This document shows, in pieces, positions 24,495-36,398 of a stretch of DNA of 64,000 nucleotides. Both the position numbers and the translations under genes were made by a program. The notes under the pieces were generated by a model that was given only the letters and a program-made list of their open reading frames with translations, did not search any database and was not told the origin of the DNA. The DNA is from Hirundichthys speculiger (taxonomy: Eukaryota > Chordata > Actinopteri > Beloniformes > Exocoetidae), in assembly GCA_018398805.1 (NCBI GenBank), contig JAGFBZ010000184.1, positions 854,073 to 918,072 of the forward strand, read 5' to 3'. How positions within the stretch are numbered: the first letter of the stretch is position 1; each line of letters starts with the position of its first letter.

Positions 24495-25679
24495 GTACCA
24501 GTGCAATGTACATACATATACAATCCTTGGCCCTGACCAGATCTTAAAGTTAGGTAAATACAACCTTCAATTAATGTGCTTAAATCTAAAAGTAATAGAA
24601 TTGAAATAAGGTGCATAACTGAACATTACACACTGACGATATTAATGCTAAAGTTGTTTTTTTTAAGACTAATGATGGACCAAACAACAAAGGACAGAAG
24701 GCCTCTATACTCTGCATGATTTTGCAGATGAAAGCTCACCATCGTGAAAGAATTGTGGGCATATCTTTCATCAAAATCAGCTGCCGTACACCCTACAATG
24801 TCAGCGGTTTGACAACCGTCACACTGGTCTTGTGACCAAAGACTACCTGGTGTAAATTTCTGACAGTGTCAGAAATCCTATGGCCCCTTCCACTTACTAG
24901 CTATTTAAAATACAACTCATTCTGATGATGCACTTCTACATCTGCATCTCTGCATCAGTCATAGCAAATTGTACATTATGAGATGGATCTTATATGACTG
25001 CAGAAATCATGCAGTGTGTCATAGCTCTTAATAAGTAACCACAAAAGCATACATTTTAGGATTACCGAATTATAAAGTAAACATATACTGCATTGTCATT
25101 ATGGGGATTTTTGAAGGTTGGTTGCTTTTTATACCCTTGATGTCCACATTATCTGTAACACAAGAGGAATCCATCAGCCTGTCATTCCTTTGGATAAAGT
25201 TTGTGTCCTATTCAAGTGCCGACAGTGTACTTAAATTCAGCTTTGTATTGCTATTCAGCTGTTTGGTAGGTGAACATTTGAACATATCTATTATCCAAGA
25301 AGACAATTAATGTTTTTTAAAATTAAAAATTAATTTTAGGGCTTGAAATTAGTTCACTCTAGTTCCTAGTTTTTTGTGTTACACTTTGTGGACTTTCGTA
25401 GATACAGTTGCTCTACATGTAATTGATCTATATATTGATCTATATTGATCTGTAAATATCATCCACAAAGAACGTTGTTTTTTTTATCTTGCATATGTAT
25501 ATATTTTCTTCTATTTATTTGAGTGATTTATTTATGTGTGTATTTATGTGTGTGCCTGCCGGGAGTTGTGCAAAATTTCGTTATGCCTGCATAATGACTA
25601 TAAAGAGACTTGAATCTTGAATCTTGAATCTTGAATCTATGCCTCCTCATGCCTCCTCTGTGCTCTCCCTTCTTTTAAG
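24495..25679. other. Intron E7-E8
   Basis: 1185 bp. Its end is a retroelement-like tail (25540-25638); the rest shows nothing recognisable. Confidence 0.6.
25540..25638 (+). mobile_element. Retroelement 3' tail with (ATCTTGA)n
   Basis: Text aaaatttcgttatgcctgca taatgactataaagagactt, followed by four units of about 7 bp (gaatctt). This is the usual 3' end of a teleost non-LTR element with a short-unit tail. It ends about 40 bp before the acceptor of E8. Confidence 0.6.
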
Positions 25680-25760
25680 AGTACCTGTACCGGTTTGTGG
25701 CCTCAGCTGCTGGAGGTTGGGCATCAAGCCCATGGCAGAGAGGACGCAGCCGTGGCATAG
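25680..25760 (+). CDS. ush2a: ush2a exon E8: end of the FN3 module after LamG 2
   Basis: An 81-nt symmetrical phase 1 exon. Acceptor cttttaag, donor g|gtacga. It encodes EYLYRFVASAAGGWAS and then WQRGRSRG, matching human EYLYRVIASHEGG and WSRGRTTG. The acceptor sits only about 40 bp downstream of a retroelement-type tail (25540-25638), so little upstream sequence is left for branch point and pyrimidine tract. Confidence 0.95.
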   Translation, partial: STCTGLWPQLLEVGHQAHGREDAAVA

Positions 25761-27549
25761 GTACGACACCTCTAATCTCTCCAGCAGTAGTTGATGTACG
25801 TGTTTGTGTATTTTGACAGAGGTATCAATATAGATGAATGTGATGATACTAGTACACACACAATCTCGTTAACCTCACTTGTACAACCACAATTGAAATA
25901 TACAAACACAGTCCATTTCCTTTACTTTGTATGTATATGTTGTGCATATAGTAAGCTGCATTTTCATTTTTGTTACTTTATTGTGGTGTCTCTTGGAGTT
26001 GGCAGTTACGTTTTATCTCAAGATGTTTTTGAGAGACGAGAAATCTCTATGATCTTGTCCAGTTTGTTCGACATATTCTAAGCCATTGATAATACTTGTG
26101 CCTGACGGTATGAGAGATTGATAAGGCCTCCATAAAGGGCATCACAGTAAAAGGCTGTTAACCCAGAATGGCCTTAGTGGTCCCTTGTGTAATATAAAAA
26201 TGCTCGTTAGTAGTGAACGATACACTGGTAGGTCTCAGTACACCATCCTATGACCAAAGACTGAGAAATGGAGGTGAAGGAAGAAAGTGCAAAAAACTAT
26301 AAAGTACTGAAGGGAAAACAAATAAAATTAGGAGATAAGAACAGAGCAGAAATGTACTTTCAATTTTGTCTTCAGTAACTGAACAAGCATATTCTATTGG
26401 GTAGAAATCTGAATTGCTCTTGATTGTAGTTTTCTACCTTCTCCCGAGTATTCTTGACTTCTGTTGATTTTGCCCAAGGGTTTATCTTAACCAAGGGAAG
26501 GAATCTGAAGTCATCTACCTCAGTTGTTTTCTGTTTTGTTTCTATTGACGTTTTTTTAGCTCACCAGTGTTTATTCTTTTAAGAATGTATCAAACTGAAG
26601 ATCTTGCCACACCTAAGATTTTTGCTTTCAGACATACTTCCATACAGATACCAAGTCCAGACCTTTTGTCTGCTTCATTTCTCTTGAAGCAATGAGAGAA
26701 TGGCCCACATCTGGACATTTAACTTTTCAGTCAGTTGTCCAAATACTGTAGAGTCTCTGAATATTGAGGTGCTTTACTTAAAAAAAAGCTTGTAATTTCC
26801 TAAATGTTAAATAAATTTTGTGAAACCACTTAAATTAAAACTGAATGCCTACCCTTTGATCGCATCTTGATTTTTTTTTTTTTTTTCAAACCTATTGTGG
26901 TGGTGTTTAAATGCACAATCATTAAAAACTCTTGTGCCAATATTTCTGGATCTAAGAAAAAGGAACAATGACAGGAGATATAAAATTTAAGTGGTGATGA
27001 TGCAAAGTGGGAGGAGGGTGGAGTTAAATGTATGGCACAGTAAAGAGGATAAAATTAAGACAACGGAGCAGTCTGCAGTTATTATATACATGTAGTTGAA
27101 GGCTATATCCCTGCCAAAGCCTGCTACTGATCCGGCCAAAGAAAAGCTAGTGCTGGAAACTGAGTGGCCGGCAATTGAAAATGAGATGCACCATCTTGAG
27201 CGACTGATGGTGTCTGAGCGAGAAGTGAGGGGAATGCAACAGAGAAGGAGGGAGGCTGATTGCTGTAAAATATAGCCCAGAATGAATGGCTGGCTGTATT
27301 AAATCAGTGGTGAAAAAGTTACTACTCTCATAAATACTATTTATGCTAATGTTGAGGTATGATTTACTGGGCCTATTAAAACCCAGAGAGATGGGGAATG
27401 CTTTAAAGAAAATCTCATGTATTCCTGATATGTTGTTTAATTTCTTTATTCATATTTTCCTGTTTAGCTTTTATTTAATATCTTTCTGTTAGCATTTGCT
27501 CATCGTGATTTAAAACCAGTCTTAAATTAGATGCAGTGGTTTTATTTAT

Positions 27550-27608
<59 letters not shown>

Positions 27609-27707
27609 AACATTTGACACCTCTTGATCCAGTATATTCTTTTCCATACAGGCTCTTATCATTTTGTTTAATTTCAATTTTTCAATTTGTTCTCTAATTT
27701 TCCTTAG
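25761..27707. other. Intron E8-E9
   Basis: 1947 bp. Holds a T run near 26871-26886 and the (GT)n run 27552-27606. No transposon recognised. The text 27080-27420 is less repetitive and shows no coding signature. Confidence 0.6.
27552..27606. repeat. (GT)n microsatellite
   Basis: About 27 GT units ending about 100 bp before the E9 acceptor. Confidence 0.95.
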
Positions 27708-27896
27708 TACCCACATCAGTACCACCTCCAACTAGAGTGCAGAGCATCAATGGTTTCAGTGCCAAAGTGAGCTGGGTACCACCCATTGGTAACATCAGGG
27801 GGCTGATTGACAGATATGAGCTTAAGGCTCACAATAAGGACCAACCAGAAGCACCGCCTATCAAAACCACATACCTGGCTAATGGAAATTTCACAG
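27708..27896 (+). CDS. ush2a: ush2a exon E9: FN3 domain, first half
   Basis: Acceptor ttttccttag, donor g|gtaaag, phase 1 on both sides, 189 nt. It encodes SVPPPTRVQSINGFSAKVSW, the FN3 A and B strands with the conserved Trp, then RGLIDRYELKA in place of the usual NGxIxxY turn, and ends in GNFTG with an NFT sequon. A (GT)n run ends about 100 bp before the acceptor. Confidence 0.96.
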
Positions 27897-29629
27897 GTAA
27901 AGTAAACCCTACACAGCATATTAGACATATATTAATCATACTTTTAAACATCAACAAATATACACATTTAGTTTATCTATGAGGTAATAGAGTGAGTAAA
28001 ACACTTATTCATCCTGTATACTTTTAAGTCAAATTGTGCACAAGATATGAAAGGTAATACCTCAATCTGTTTTTTTTTTAACAATTAATACCTAAAACAG
28101 TGGTTGTTTATGGTTATCAATGTTTAAATTGTACTAAAGTGTACTCCCTCCACTATGTGCTGTTTATTACTTACAGTTAAACTGCTTTTCATTGTTGAAG
28201 AATTTGTACCTTTTAAAAAGTTTTATCAGATCTAATCCAAGAAAAAATAAAGTTTAGGTTTTCCTAAAATTTATATTATGAACAAAGTGAACTGAATATG
28301 GATAATTAAATGACACATGGAGGAAACATGAACACTTATTATATATCCTGTCCTTTTCAACAGGTGTACTAGTAAAAACATTTTTGCCCTACACTGAAAA
28401 GACATTCATACTGTCTTTTTCTCACTCACTTTCTTCACATTGTTCATAAAAAAAAGGCATGTACACAAAACGTATCTGAGGCAACCCTTTTAATGAGTCT
28501 ATGGCAAATCTCCAACTTCGGGAGACCATCTCCATTTGGAGCAAGACATTCAGGACTACCCCAATGATATCATACCCTGGCATCATTCCTTTTTTTCCTC
28601 TCTCTTGCTTTTCGATCTTTCCTCACTTCATCTTTTATGATGAGGATGATGTCTGCGTCCGCTGCTGCTATTCGTCCCCCTCTCATCCACTCTACCATGT
28701 CTCTAGGCAAATATGAAGATGAGCTTGTCGTCTTTCTCAGTGCCTCCTTCACTGCTCCCCTCCCCCTTTCTTTGCCAGACATTAAATCCACTGTGATAAG
28801 GCTTCTTCTTAATTTATGATGGCCCCGACACCTGACTGCAGAATTACACCAATGGCGAAAAAACACAGAAAGCAAATGAGGGTGTAATAGCAGTGGAGTG
28901 GGGCCCTGGCCCCTAATTGAATTAAAAGACATAGGTAACAGTGAGAGAGTGAGAAAGAGAGACAAGTACAGGATGATTGGACACAGAAGGTGGGAGGAGG
29001 GGGTTGAAGAGGAAGAAGGGATGTAAGAGTGACTTTGGAAATAGAGAAAGGAGTCAAGGAGGCCAAGACAACTAGGACAAAAAACATCAGAGAGAGATGA
29101 ATGAAGCTTTACAATTAGAATAGACTGCCTCTGTTTGCCAAACGCAGTAAGTTTGCTTAGCAACAGTGGCACATCAAACCAAGTAAAACATTTAAATTGC
29201 ACTGTTGATGCATGTTGATACAGGCTTTAGTAATACACTAAGCCTCTACTAATATGATGTGAAGTGTATACTTAAATTTCTTAAATTTGAGTCATTAAAA
29301 AAAAAAAAAACATTCCATTATGCATTTAGGATTTACAGTCTACTGCAGTCTCCGTTTTTTCATGAAGTCAAAATAGTTAGGTATACTAACACAATGAGTT
29401 AAGCCAGTAACATACATTTTGAACTCTTGGGCATGTCCTTTCTTGAGATGCTTTACCAGACTTTCACTGCAGCCATCTTGAATTTATGCTTGTTTTACAG
29501 CCCTCAGTTTTGTCTTTTGTGAATGAAAAACACTTTTCTGGGATTTGCTTGGGTAATTCTAAAGATAAAGATCATAAGTATAGTATAAGAATATAAAAAC
29601 TAAATAAACACCCCTCAAAAAACCCTTAA

Positions 29630-30780
29630 GTTTGATGCATCTAGGTACCTTGTCTGGATGCTTAGATGTCTCTTCTGGATAAAGGATTCCATTGAACTCA
29701 TCAACTGCAAGAGATGCCATAAAGATCTGCTGCATTGTGGATCTGGTGAGAGTCTGATGCAGAGGTCTTAGCAGCCTGATCCCCAACTACTGAAATTGGC
29801 TATGGCTGGAGCAACACTTCATTGGTGGGAAAGTAACTGGGAAAGTCTTTCCTGATAGGAACACAGGTTGTATTCTGGCCTTCTGTGATAGCCAGGGTTT
29901 TATCCATAATGAATACATTGTTTGCACACAGCAGTATTCTTTAGCGTGACTATGGCACCAGGGCATCCTTGGTTGAAGGTTGCACTTGTATTATCAGATC
30001 TGTGACTACATGTCTTGGACACTCAGTGAGGAAAAAAACTGATACATTTGACTGAGGGCCTTAGTCCAGAAGACTATCTTTCTCAAAATGTTTGAGTTTG
30101 AATGGCTCATGTTACGCATCTCTATTGCTGATGCAGTTTTATTGAGCTGTGATTATAAGATATCTGGCAGTTTTGGTGGCAATCCCCAAGCCTGGTGGTG
30201 GACATCCATGGGGAAATGAGCTATCACGCTGAGAAAGAGATCCTACTGGGCTGGTTAGCTTGTAGGACTCTTGAGGCATCTGACAGATACCAGCAGGTCA
30301 AAAGAGGGTAACACTGGGGCTGAGGTTGATAAGATAGTTAAAAAAAAAAACATCAGGACTATTGGGTTGCAAAATTTGGATGAGATTCCCCCAGAGTTTC
30401 TGGCCTGTTGGCTTACACTACTGTGCAACATTACATAGAACTCAGGAACAATGGCTCTTAACTGGCAGACTGGGTGGTGATCCCTACAGAGAGTGGGTTC
30501 ATCTACAGGGGAATAAACTGTCTATCAGCTTCTCTTAGAAATTTTATACCAGGGTGGTGGAGAGAAGAATTTCAAATTCAAGAGGAACAGCATGGCTTTC
30601 CTCCTTGTTCTGTAACAGTGGGCCACCTCTTTACCCTTGCTTGGATACCGGACAGCGCCTTGGAGTTTACCCAACCATGTGTTTTGTGGAGTTGGAAGAC
30701 ACTTAATACTGTGTCCCTTGAGGTGTCCTGCTGGCCCTTTGTTTTAATCCATTCAGGCCCGAGGAGTCCAAATTTTTAAA
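29630..30780 (+). mobile_element. Non-LTR retrotransposon remnant with RT-domain text
   Basis: In the plus direction the text gives DWQTGWVIPTESGFIYRGIN then CLSASL and QIQEEQHGFPPC, ending VGHLFTLAWIPDSALEF. The family pattern is an NYRGI motif then QEEQxGFRPG, which marks the finger and palm of a LINE reverse transcriptase. Upstream stretches near 30000 and 30190-30310 also resemble the endonuclease-RT linker of the same LINE. Many frame breaks; dead. Confidence 0.7.
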
Positions 30781-31784
30781 AGAGAAAGTGCTAAAAACAT
30801 GCAGTTCCTCAGACTTGCACATGTTGAACAGCTAACCTGATTATAGGTTTGTTAAATTACAAGCTCCAAAGAATGCTGCTTATGTTTTTCACAAAAAAAA
30901 TCCTAAGAGCCCTCCATTTCCTTCTCCACATGGTTCTGTTCAAATCATTTTACTACAAGTTCATCTCAGTTTCACCTTTCCAGGGAATCTTACTTCTTGT
31001 CTTCTTTTGTAACAAAGTCTAATCTTTCCTTTTTGTTCTTAAGTGTTATTAGATGTTAGCATCTTGACATAAACCACTGTGATTGTATCTGCATCTCCTC
31101 AGTTTCTGAAGAAATAAGACAGAAACTGGACAAGTTGAAAGGATTATATAAAACAATTAATTTAGTTCCCAAACTGTTTTGTGTTTTTGTTAATTCCCTT
31201 GTATTGTAGGAGGCTACACAGTCTCCATTTTGATAATGTAATTACTTTGTTGTCACTCCACTGTTATGTGTAGTTAAGAAAAATTGTGATTCTGTTGGGA
31301 AAACTTGCATCCTGTCATTCACATTAATCCTATTTTGGCACTCCTCACTAACCAAAACATTTTTGCAGACATATTACAACTTCAATATGGTAACATCTTT
31401 CCCCTACAAGAGCTGCTTTCCCCACCAGGTCAGCAGTGGCCCCCTTCAACAAACCTTTTTAGGAAGTGCTCAAAGAACACAGCAAAGAATCTGAGGTGTT
31501 TGTTTGGTCTTCAAAGTCCATAGACAGTAATCTGATGGAACCTGATGACATCTGTGGGAAGCAATCCCCTCCTAAAGAGACCCCACTGCACAACCCACAG
31601 GACCCAAAAGATTTATTGATACCATCCCAGTATCAGACACTGCAAGAGACCCTCAGATGCTCTTTGTCCAGACACTGACTGTTCAGAGCCCTTATGAGAG
31701 CAGGAGGACTTGCTCATTATTAAGCAGGCAGTCATAATGTTATGCTTGATCAGTTTATGTTGGAAATTTGTTCACTAACTTGCA

Positions 31785-32185
31785 ACTTAAGGCTGATTTA
31801 TACTTCCTCGTCAAATCAGTAAGATATGCCAGGTCGTGATGTACACCTCTCTTTAAATGTAACTGCCCTGCAGCAAAGCAGATGGCAAGGAATGTGATTG
31901 GCCCACTAGGTAGATTTGTTTATTTTTATCTTTGTTTTTCTTGCCATTATTTCTATATCATTGTCTTCAAATTGGATAGAACAATAGTTTGCTGCAATGT
32001 CTGTAAAAATGACTGATACACAATAATTATCAGCACCGTCTCATGTAAAATAAACTTTATTTTCTGCATTGCTATGTCTAAGCTACATAGAGGAGGTCAA
32101 CACAAGGGAACTCAGCACTGTAAGCTACAGTGCTGCAAAAAAACAACCCCCACTAGCGTTTGCTGGTAGAAGTATAGAGCAACAC
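31785..32185. mobile_element. Possible decayed MITE
   Basis: aaggctgatttatacttcct on the left and tggtagaagtatagagcaac on the right recall the inverted ends (TAAGGCTGATTTATACTTC) of a common fish MITE. The match is weak on the right and no TSD is visible. Confidence 0.3.
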
Positions 32186-32297
32186 AAACGATAACACATA
32201 CTGCTGATACTTTACTGATTATGATGTAAAGTCAATGTTGGAACCTGTTCCTCATATTTTATTTTATTTTGAAAATGCCATTCTTGCATCTGATTTC

Positions 32298-33024
32298 CTG
32301 CCAGCTAGGATTGGGCGGTATCCAAATTTGGATACCGTCAAACTTCCCTCACATTTTACCGGGGTATACGGTATTCCCGCGACTATTAAGGTGAACACCC
32401 CCCCCCCCCCAATATGTACCCCAGGCGCGCTGCCGCGGGGCTTTACACCGCTGTACTATTCCCAGCGTTGACGCGCCTGGAAAAAGAAAAGGCGAGTTTA
32501 CCTCGAAACAGCAGTTCAGTGCTTCAATATAAACTTGGCTCAAATACAGTTGTTATTTATTTGTGTATTTCTTGCTTTTCACTGTAGATTTAACTGTTCC
32601 TTCTCTGCTCCAGCTCCTCTCTCTGCTGCCGAGGTGTGTGTTTACTGAAACGCACTTTATAGTAAAGTGTCTGATGCTGGACGTTTCACTTCCTATAAAT
32701 TCTTCAACATAAAAGTCCAACATTATTAGTTTAATTAAAAGCTTTTATTATGAAGCAGCAAACTCAGGAAGTGTTGTTTTCATCGTCAGTACCTTAACAG
32801 GACGAGTCAAACCGAGATCAGCTCCAAGCGAACATGAATAAACGGTCAAATAAAGCAGAACACACAGTACACACAGCGATACAGGAGAAACTAAACTACT
32901 CTTTAAACCACAGAAATCATTAATGGCATTTTTTTTATGACGGTATTGAAACTGATACCGCCGCTATTTTTAAATACCGGAAGTATACGGTATTACCGTA
33001 ATACCGCCCAAGCCTACTGCCAGC
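32298..33024. mobile_element. Non-autonomous hAT with perfect 8-bp TSD
   Basis: Body 32306-33016 (711 bp) starting taggattgggcggtat and ending ataccgcccaagccta, flanked by CTGCCAGC on both sides (32298-32305, 33017-33024). Contains a C run near 32398-32410. Confidence 0.92.
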
Positions 33025-33579
33025 TTGATTTGTAAATTAATGTGGCTTAGCGCCAAAATAGACTTGGCATGCATCTTTTGCTGAGCAGAGTGGAGGGTTG
33101 TGTCTGGGACGCTTCTAAACTGTGCCATGGCTCTACTAATGGCACTACCCTTACTGGCCTCATTCAAATGTTCGTAAATCTGTGAATAGATTTAAACATG
33201 AATCACCTCCTTGCTGAAAATATTCTCTGGATTCATACACATACGTCACCATATTCACCAAAAAATAACACATTTTCATATATCAGCAAAACTGCTGCAG
33301 ACAACTGCATTGACTGTTATCTGAAAAGATCTGTGAGAAATCCACCATTATACACACAAATCTGTTCTGTTCACATTTCATAAATGAGGCCGATTGTCTA
33401 GAGTGGCCATGATTCAGTTGGGATGGCACTGCCAGACCCTTGCACTTCAGTGCCCAGTTGGATCTAGGGGTTAAAAAAAAAAATCACTTTATCTTTTAAA
33501 CTGATAATGAAAAAAAAAAAAGTTAAACGTCTGTTTTCTGGCTTTTTTTTTTCTCTGAGATGTTCATGTTCTTCTTCAG

Positions 33580-33720
33580 GTGTCATGACAGGTCTCACTC
33601 CAGCAACTCGATACATTATCACTGTAAGTGCCTGCAGCCCAGGTGGCTGCATTGAGAGTCCTGTAAGTGACAGTGGTGATGATAATGGTTTGAGTTCAAG
33701 CCTCACAACTCCAGAGGAAG
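33580..33720 (+). CDS. ush2a: ush2a exon E10: FN3 domain, second half, with acidic insertion
   Basis: Acceptor cttcttcag, donor g|gtaaca, phase 1 on both sides, 141 nt. It encodes TGLTPATRYIITVSACSPGG then CIES, the FN3 F-G strands with the usherin-type CxxxGC cysteine pair. Between CIES and LTTPEE lies a run SDSGDDNG that human usherin, as I recall it, lacks. The closing TPEE leads into the next FN3 linker. Confidence 0.95.
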
Positions 33721-34948
33721 GTAACAAACACACGCTAACCTTACAAGTAACACCAATGTACAACTGTTTCTGACCTTTGATATACAGGCAAACTTGTAAT
33801 CACTCTCAGTCACTCTCATTCAGTATCTCAAGTAAGATTTGTGTAACTTTTGATGAGAAAAAGTAACAGCAAGAGAAAAAAGTAGGACAAGTAAGAATTT
33901 AATAGAGATAATTAGTATAGTGGCTTTAGAGAGAGGACACATGGTTGAGAATGTCATGATGATCCCACAGACAAGCATATTTCTCATCAATAGAAGCACA
34001 AAGGGAAGAATATAAGGAAGGAAAAACTTCAAGGGAAAAAAAAGAGTTTTCTTCATGTGTCGCTTGCCACATTAATCTGTGTTGGACTAACCAGTCTTGT
34101 TGGGGAGATAATGTGACAGCAGGGGTCAGTACAGAGACGGCAAAAATCAATCTGAAGTAAAAAGGAAAAAACAGATTACTGTATTGATTCTCACTGAGCA
34201 CAGTGTTAAGACACTGAAACATGTCAGGGAGACTCCAGATGGAACTTCTTCAAAACTACACAATTTCTTCACTGGACCAAGACGCAGAGGATCTTATATA
34301 CTTTTCCAAATTACAGTTCTTGAAAAGTAATCTGGACCCTGTGCGATTTGATCAGTTGTTGAGATGGTACAGTTTGTGCTATAGAATAAGATTTGTTAAA
34401 TTAAGACTGATCTCACTACTTTTACTACTTTGATTAATTTAAGATTTATTCTCTAATGGTATACTGATGTGCTTAAAATGTGTTGTATTTTTACATTACT
34501 GCTATGTCAAATCACTTTTCTTCATTCAACATAATATGTGGTATGCTGCATAAAAAGAGATGCTTTTATGCTCTTGAGCCAAACTGATGTCAGCTCATCA
34601 CAGATTTCCTAATGTCGTCACCAGTTTCAGGAACAGCATGCTTTCAAAGTTAATCTACAAAATTGATACAAAAACAATGATTATGGAGAAAATGTGTTAT
34701 ACAATTTGCAATTAAAGGTTAAATATACATAATGAACATGATATTTACCAAGCAGACATGGCACTGGATAAACTATGAGGCTGTGAAGTGGCAATGTGCT
34801 GTAACTTAATTCAGGATTTAAGGATTAATTAATTCATGTTAGAATGAGTATACATTGGAATATACAGTATACAGTGCTTTGCACGTTCTTCTGTCAGCCA
34901 ATAATCATTGACAGACATATTTACAATTTCATTTTCCCACATTTTCAG
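33721..34948. other. Intron E10-E11
   Basis: 1228 bp of AT-rich intron. Nothing recognised. Confidence 0.6.
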
Positions 34949-35024
34949 CCCCAAGTGGTGTCTCTCCTCCATCTGTACTCTCATCACCCACGGCTCTTAA
35001 TATTTCCTGGGCACCACCAGCAAG
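34949..35024 (+). CDS. ush2a: ush2a exon E11: FN3 domain, first strands
   Basis: A 76-nt exon. Acceptor acattttcag, donor aag|gtaagg, phase 1 in and phase 2 out. It encodes APSGVSPPSVLSSP and ALNISWAPPAR: the proline-rich FN3 linker, then the B strand with its Trp and an NIS sequon. Confidence 0.95.
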
Positions 35025-35120
35025 GTAAGGTAGTCTTGGCTGTCTCTACTTCCAAATCTGAGTCACAGCTTTATGTTAGTAATTGTTTATAAATATCTAT
35101 TATTACATATTGTTGAATAT

Positions 35121-36013
35121 TAGGGCTGGGCAACGATTGAAATTTTTAATCGCGATTAATCACATTAGTTCCCTGATTAATCACGATTATTTGCATTGTG
35201 TACGCAAAATCAAATAATGAATTCAAAAGTAGAGTTAAGTGAATTTTTATTTAAATGTTCCGCAGCCATATGAACTAAAGTGTCATAACATTTGTTGTTC
35301 AAACACTTTTAACATCAGCACTTGTCAGTAATGCATATTTAGTGTAAATCTCATCTTAAAAAATTTAAAATAAAATAAAGCTTATTTAATGCACTGCCAG
35401 GGCAATAATGTCATCCTGTTTTTATAAAAAATTTGAAAAGTCTACAAAGAAAATTCAACAAAATGATTGTGGTTCAGCACAATCAGAACATTAAAACAAG
35501 CAATTTCTGAGGTAACAGCAGAAACTTTTAATGGGGAGTTCAACTTGGCAGTTGTTATAAATAATTTATATTTTAATTTCAGACTTGGATCAAAAATACG
35601 AAATCAAAAAAAGGGCCACAGAGCTGAATTTGTTTTTTAATTGAGGACTGGACTTTCTGTTGTCATTACACATCTGTGCCACTAGATGGAGCCGCACTGA
35701 AGAAACCAGTAAGAGAATAGGACGACAGTGAACACATGGAGCAGATCTGATGTAACATGGAGGAATGGCGCGAAAGTTTTGTTGTAGTCCAGAATTTTAT
35801 TATTATTTAAGACAGAATTGTTAATGTTGCTACCTGAGTTGCTACCCGAACTGTAAAGTTCATGGATTTTTACCGTTCTCCATGTCTGTTTTAGCTTTTC
35901 CTTATGTTTACCTGCCAATTGTCTTCCGGTTCAGCTGCAGCCAGTAACATACTTTTCAAAACCAAAACGTGTGAGCAACATGCGTTAACGCGATAACCCA
36001 TTAACTTGCCCAT
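35121..36013. mobile_element. Non-autonomous hAT copy 2, reverse to copy 1
   Basis: Starts tagggctgggcaacgattga and carries TTAATCGCGATTAATC palindromes. It then reads as the reverse complement of copy 1, including the block ccactagatggagc and the block gctacctgagttgctacccg. It ends at ttaacttgcccata, so the last TIR bases are lost and there is no TSD. It lacks an inner block of over 100 bp that copies 1 and 3 share. Confidence 0.85.
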
Positions 36014-36276
36014 AATTTTTTTTATCTTATGAAATTACTTAAGAATGAAATACGTCTTTTCCGATATGCTTTTTTATTAGATAGCACACAAGACAATACT
36101 GAGGATTTGTAATTTTGGAAATTGAATGCAACATAAACTCAGTACCTAATAGCAATGACCATGTCAGTTTCTGTTTAACATGAACCTGCACGAATTAACA
36201 TTAAATCACATTGTTTAAAATCAAAACAGTATATGTGATTTAAAATATCATAATAATGATCTCCTCATTTCACTTC

Positions 36277-36303
36277 TTTTTTTTTTTTTTTTTTTTTTTT
36301 TTT
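36277..36303 (+). repeat. T27 run acting as pyrimidine tract of E12
   Basis: A pure T run, then caatgatag at the acceptor. Confidence 0.9.
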
Positions 36304-36312
36304 CAATGATAG

Positions 36313-36398
36313 GCCCAATGGAGTCATTATAGAGTACCTCCTCTATCACAACCACCAAATGGTCTACAGAGGGACAAACAGACAGCAGAACATCACTG
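36313..36398 (+). CDS. ush2a: ush2a exon E12: FN3 domain, C to E strands
   Basis: An 86-nt exon, phase 2 in and phase 1 out, donor g|gtaaaa. It encodes PNGVIIEYLLYHNHQMVYRG and ends QQNITG. PNGxIxxY is the FN3 C-strand signature used throughout usherin. The pyrimidine tract is a pure run of 27 T (36277-36303), followed by caatgatag. Confidence 0.95.

Larger units (their letters stand above)
27897..33579. other. Intron E9-E10
   Basis: 5.7 kb. Holds a LINE remnant (29630-30780), a possible decayed MITE (31785-32185) and a hAT copy with TSD (32298-33024). The longest open frame of the window (210 codons, minus strand, 28570-29202) lies here and looks non-coding. Confidence 0.6.
35025..36312. 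other. Intron E11-E12
   Basis: Mostly filled by hAT copy 2 (35121-36013). A 27-T run (36277-36303) precedes the E12 acceptor. Confidence 0.7.

Noticed and set aside
28570..29202. 210-codon open frame on the minus strand, the longest in the window
   Set aside because: It has no domain, runs through pyrimidine-rich and purine-rich tracts, and overlaps other frames of similar kind. It looks like chance in a biased intron.
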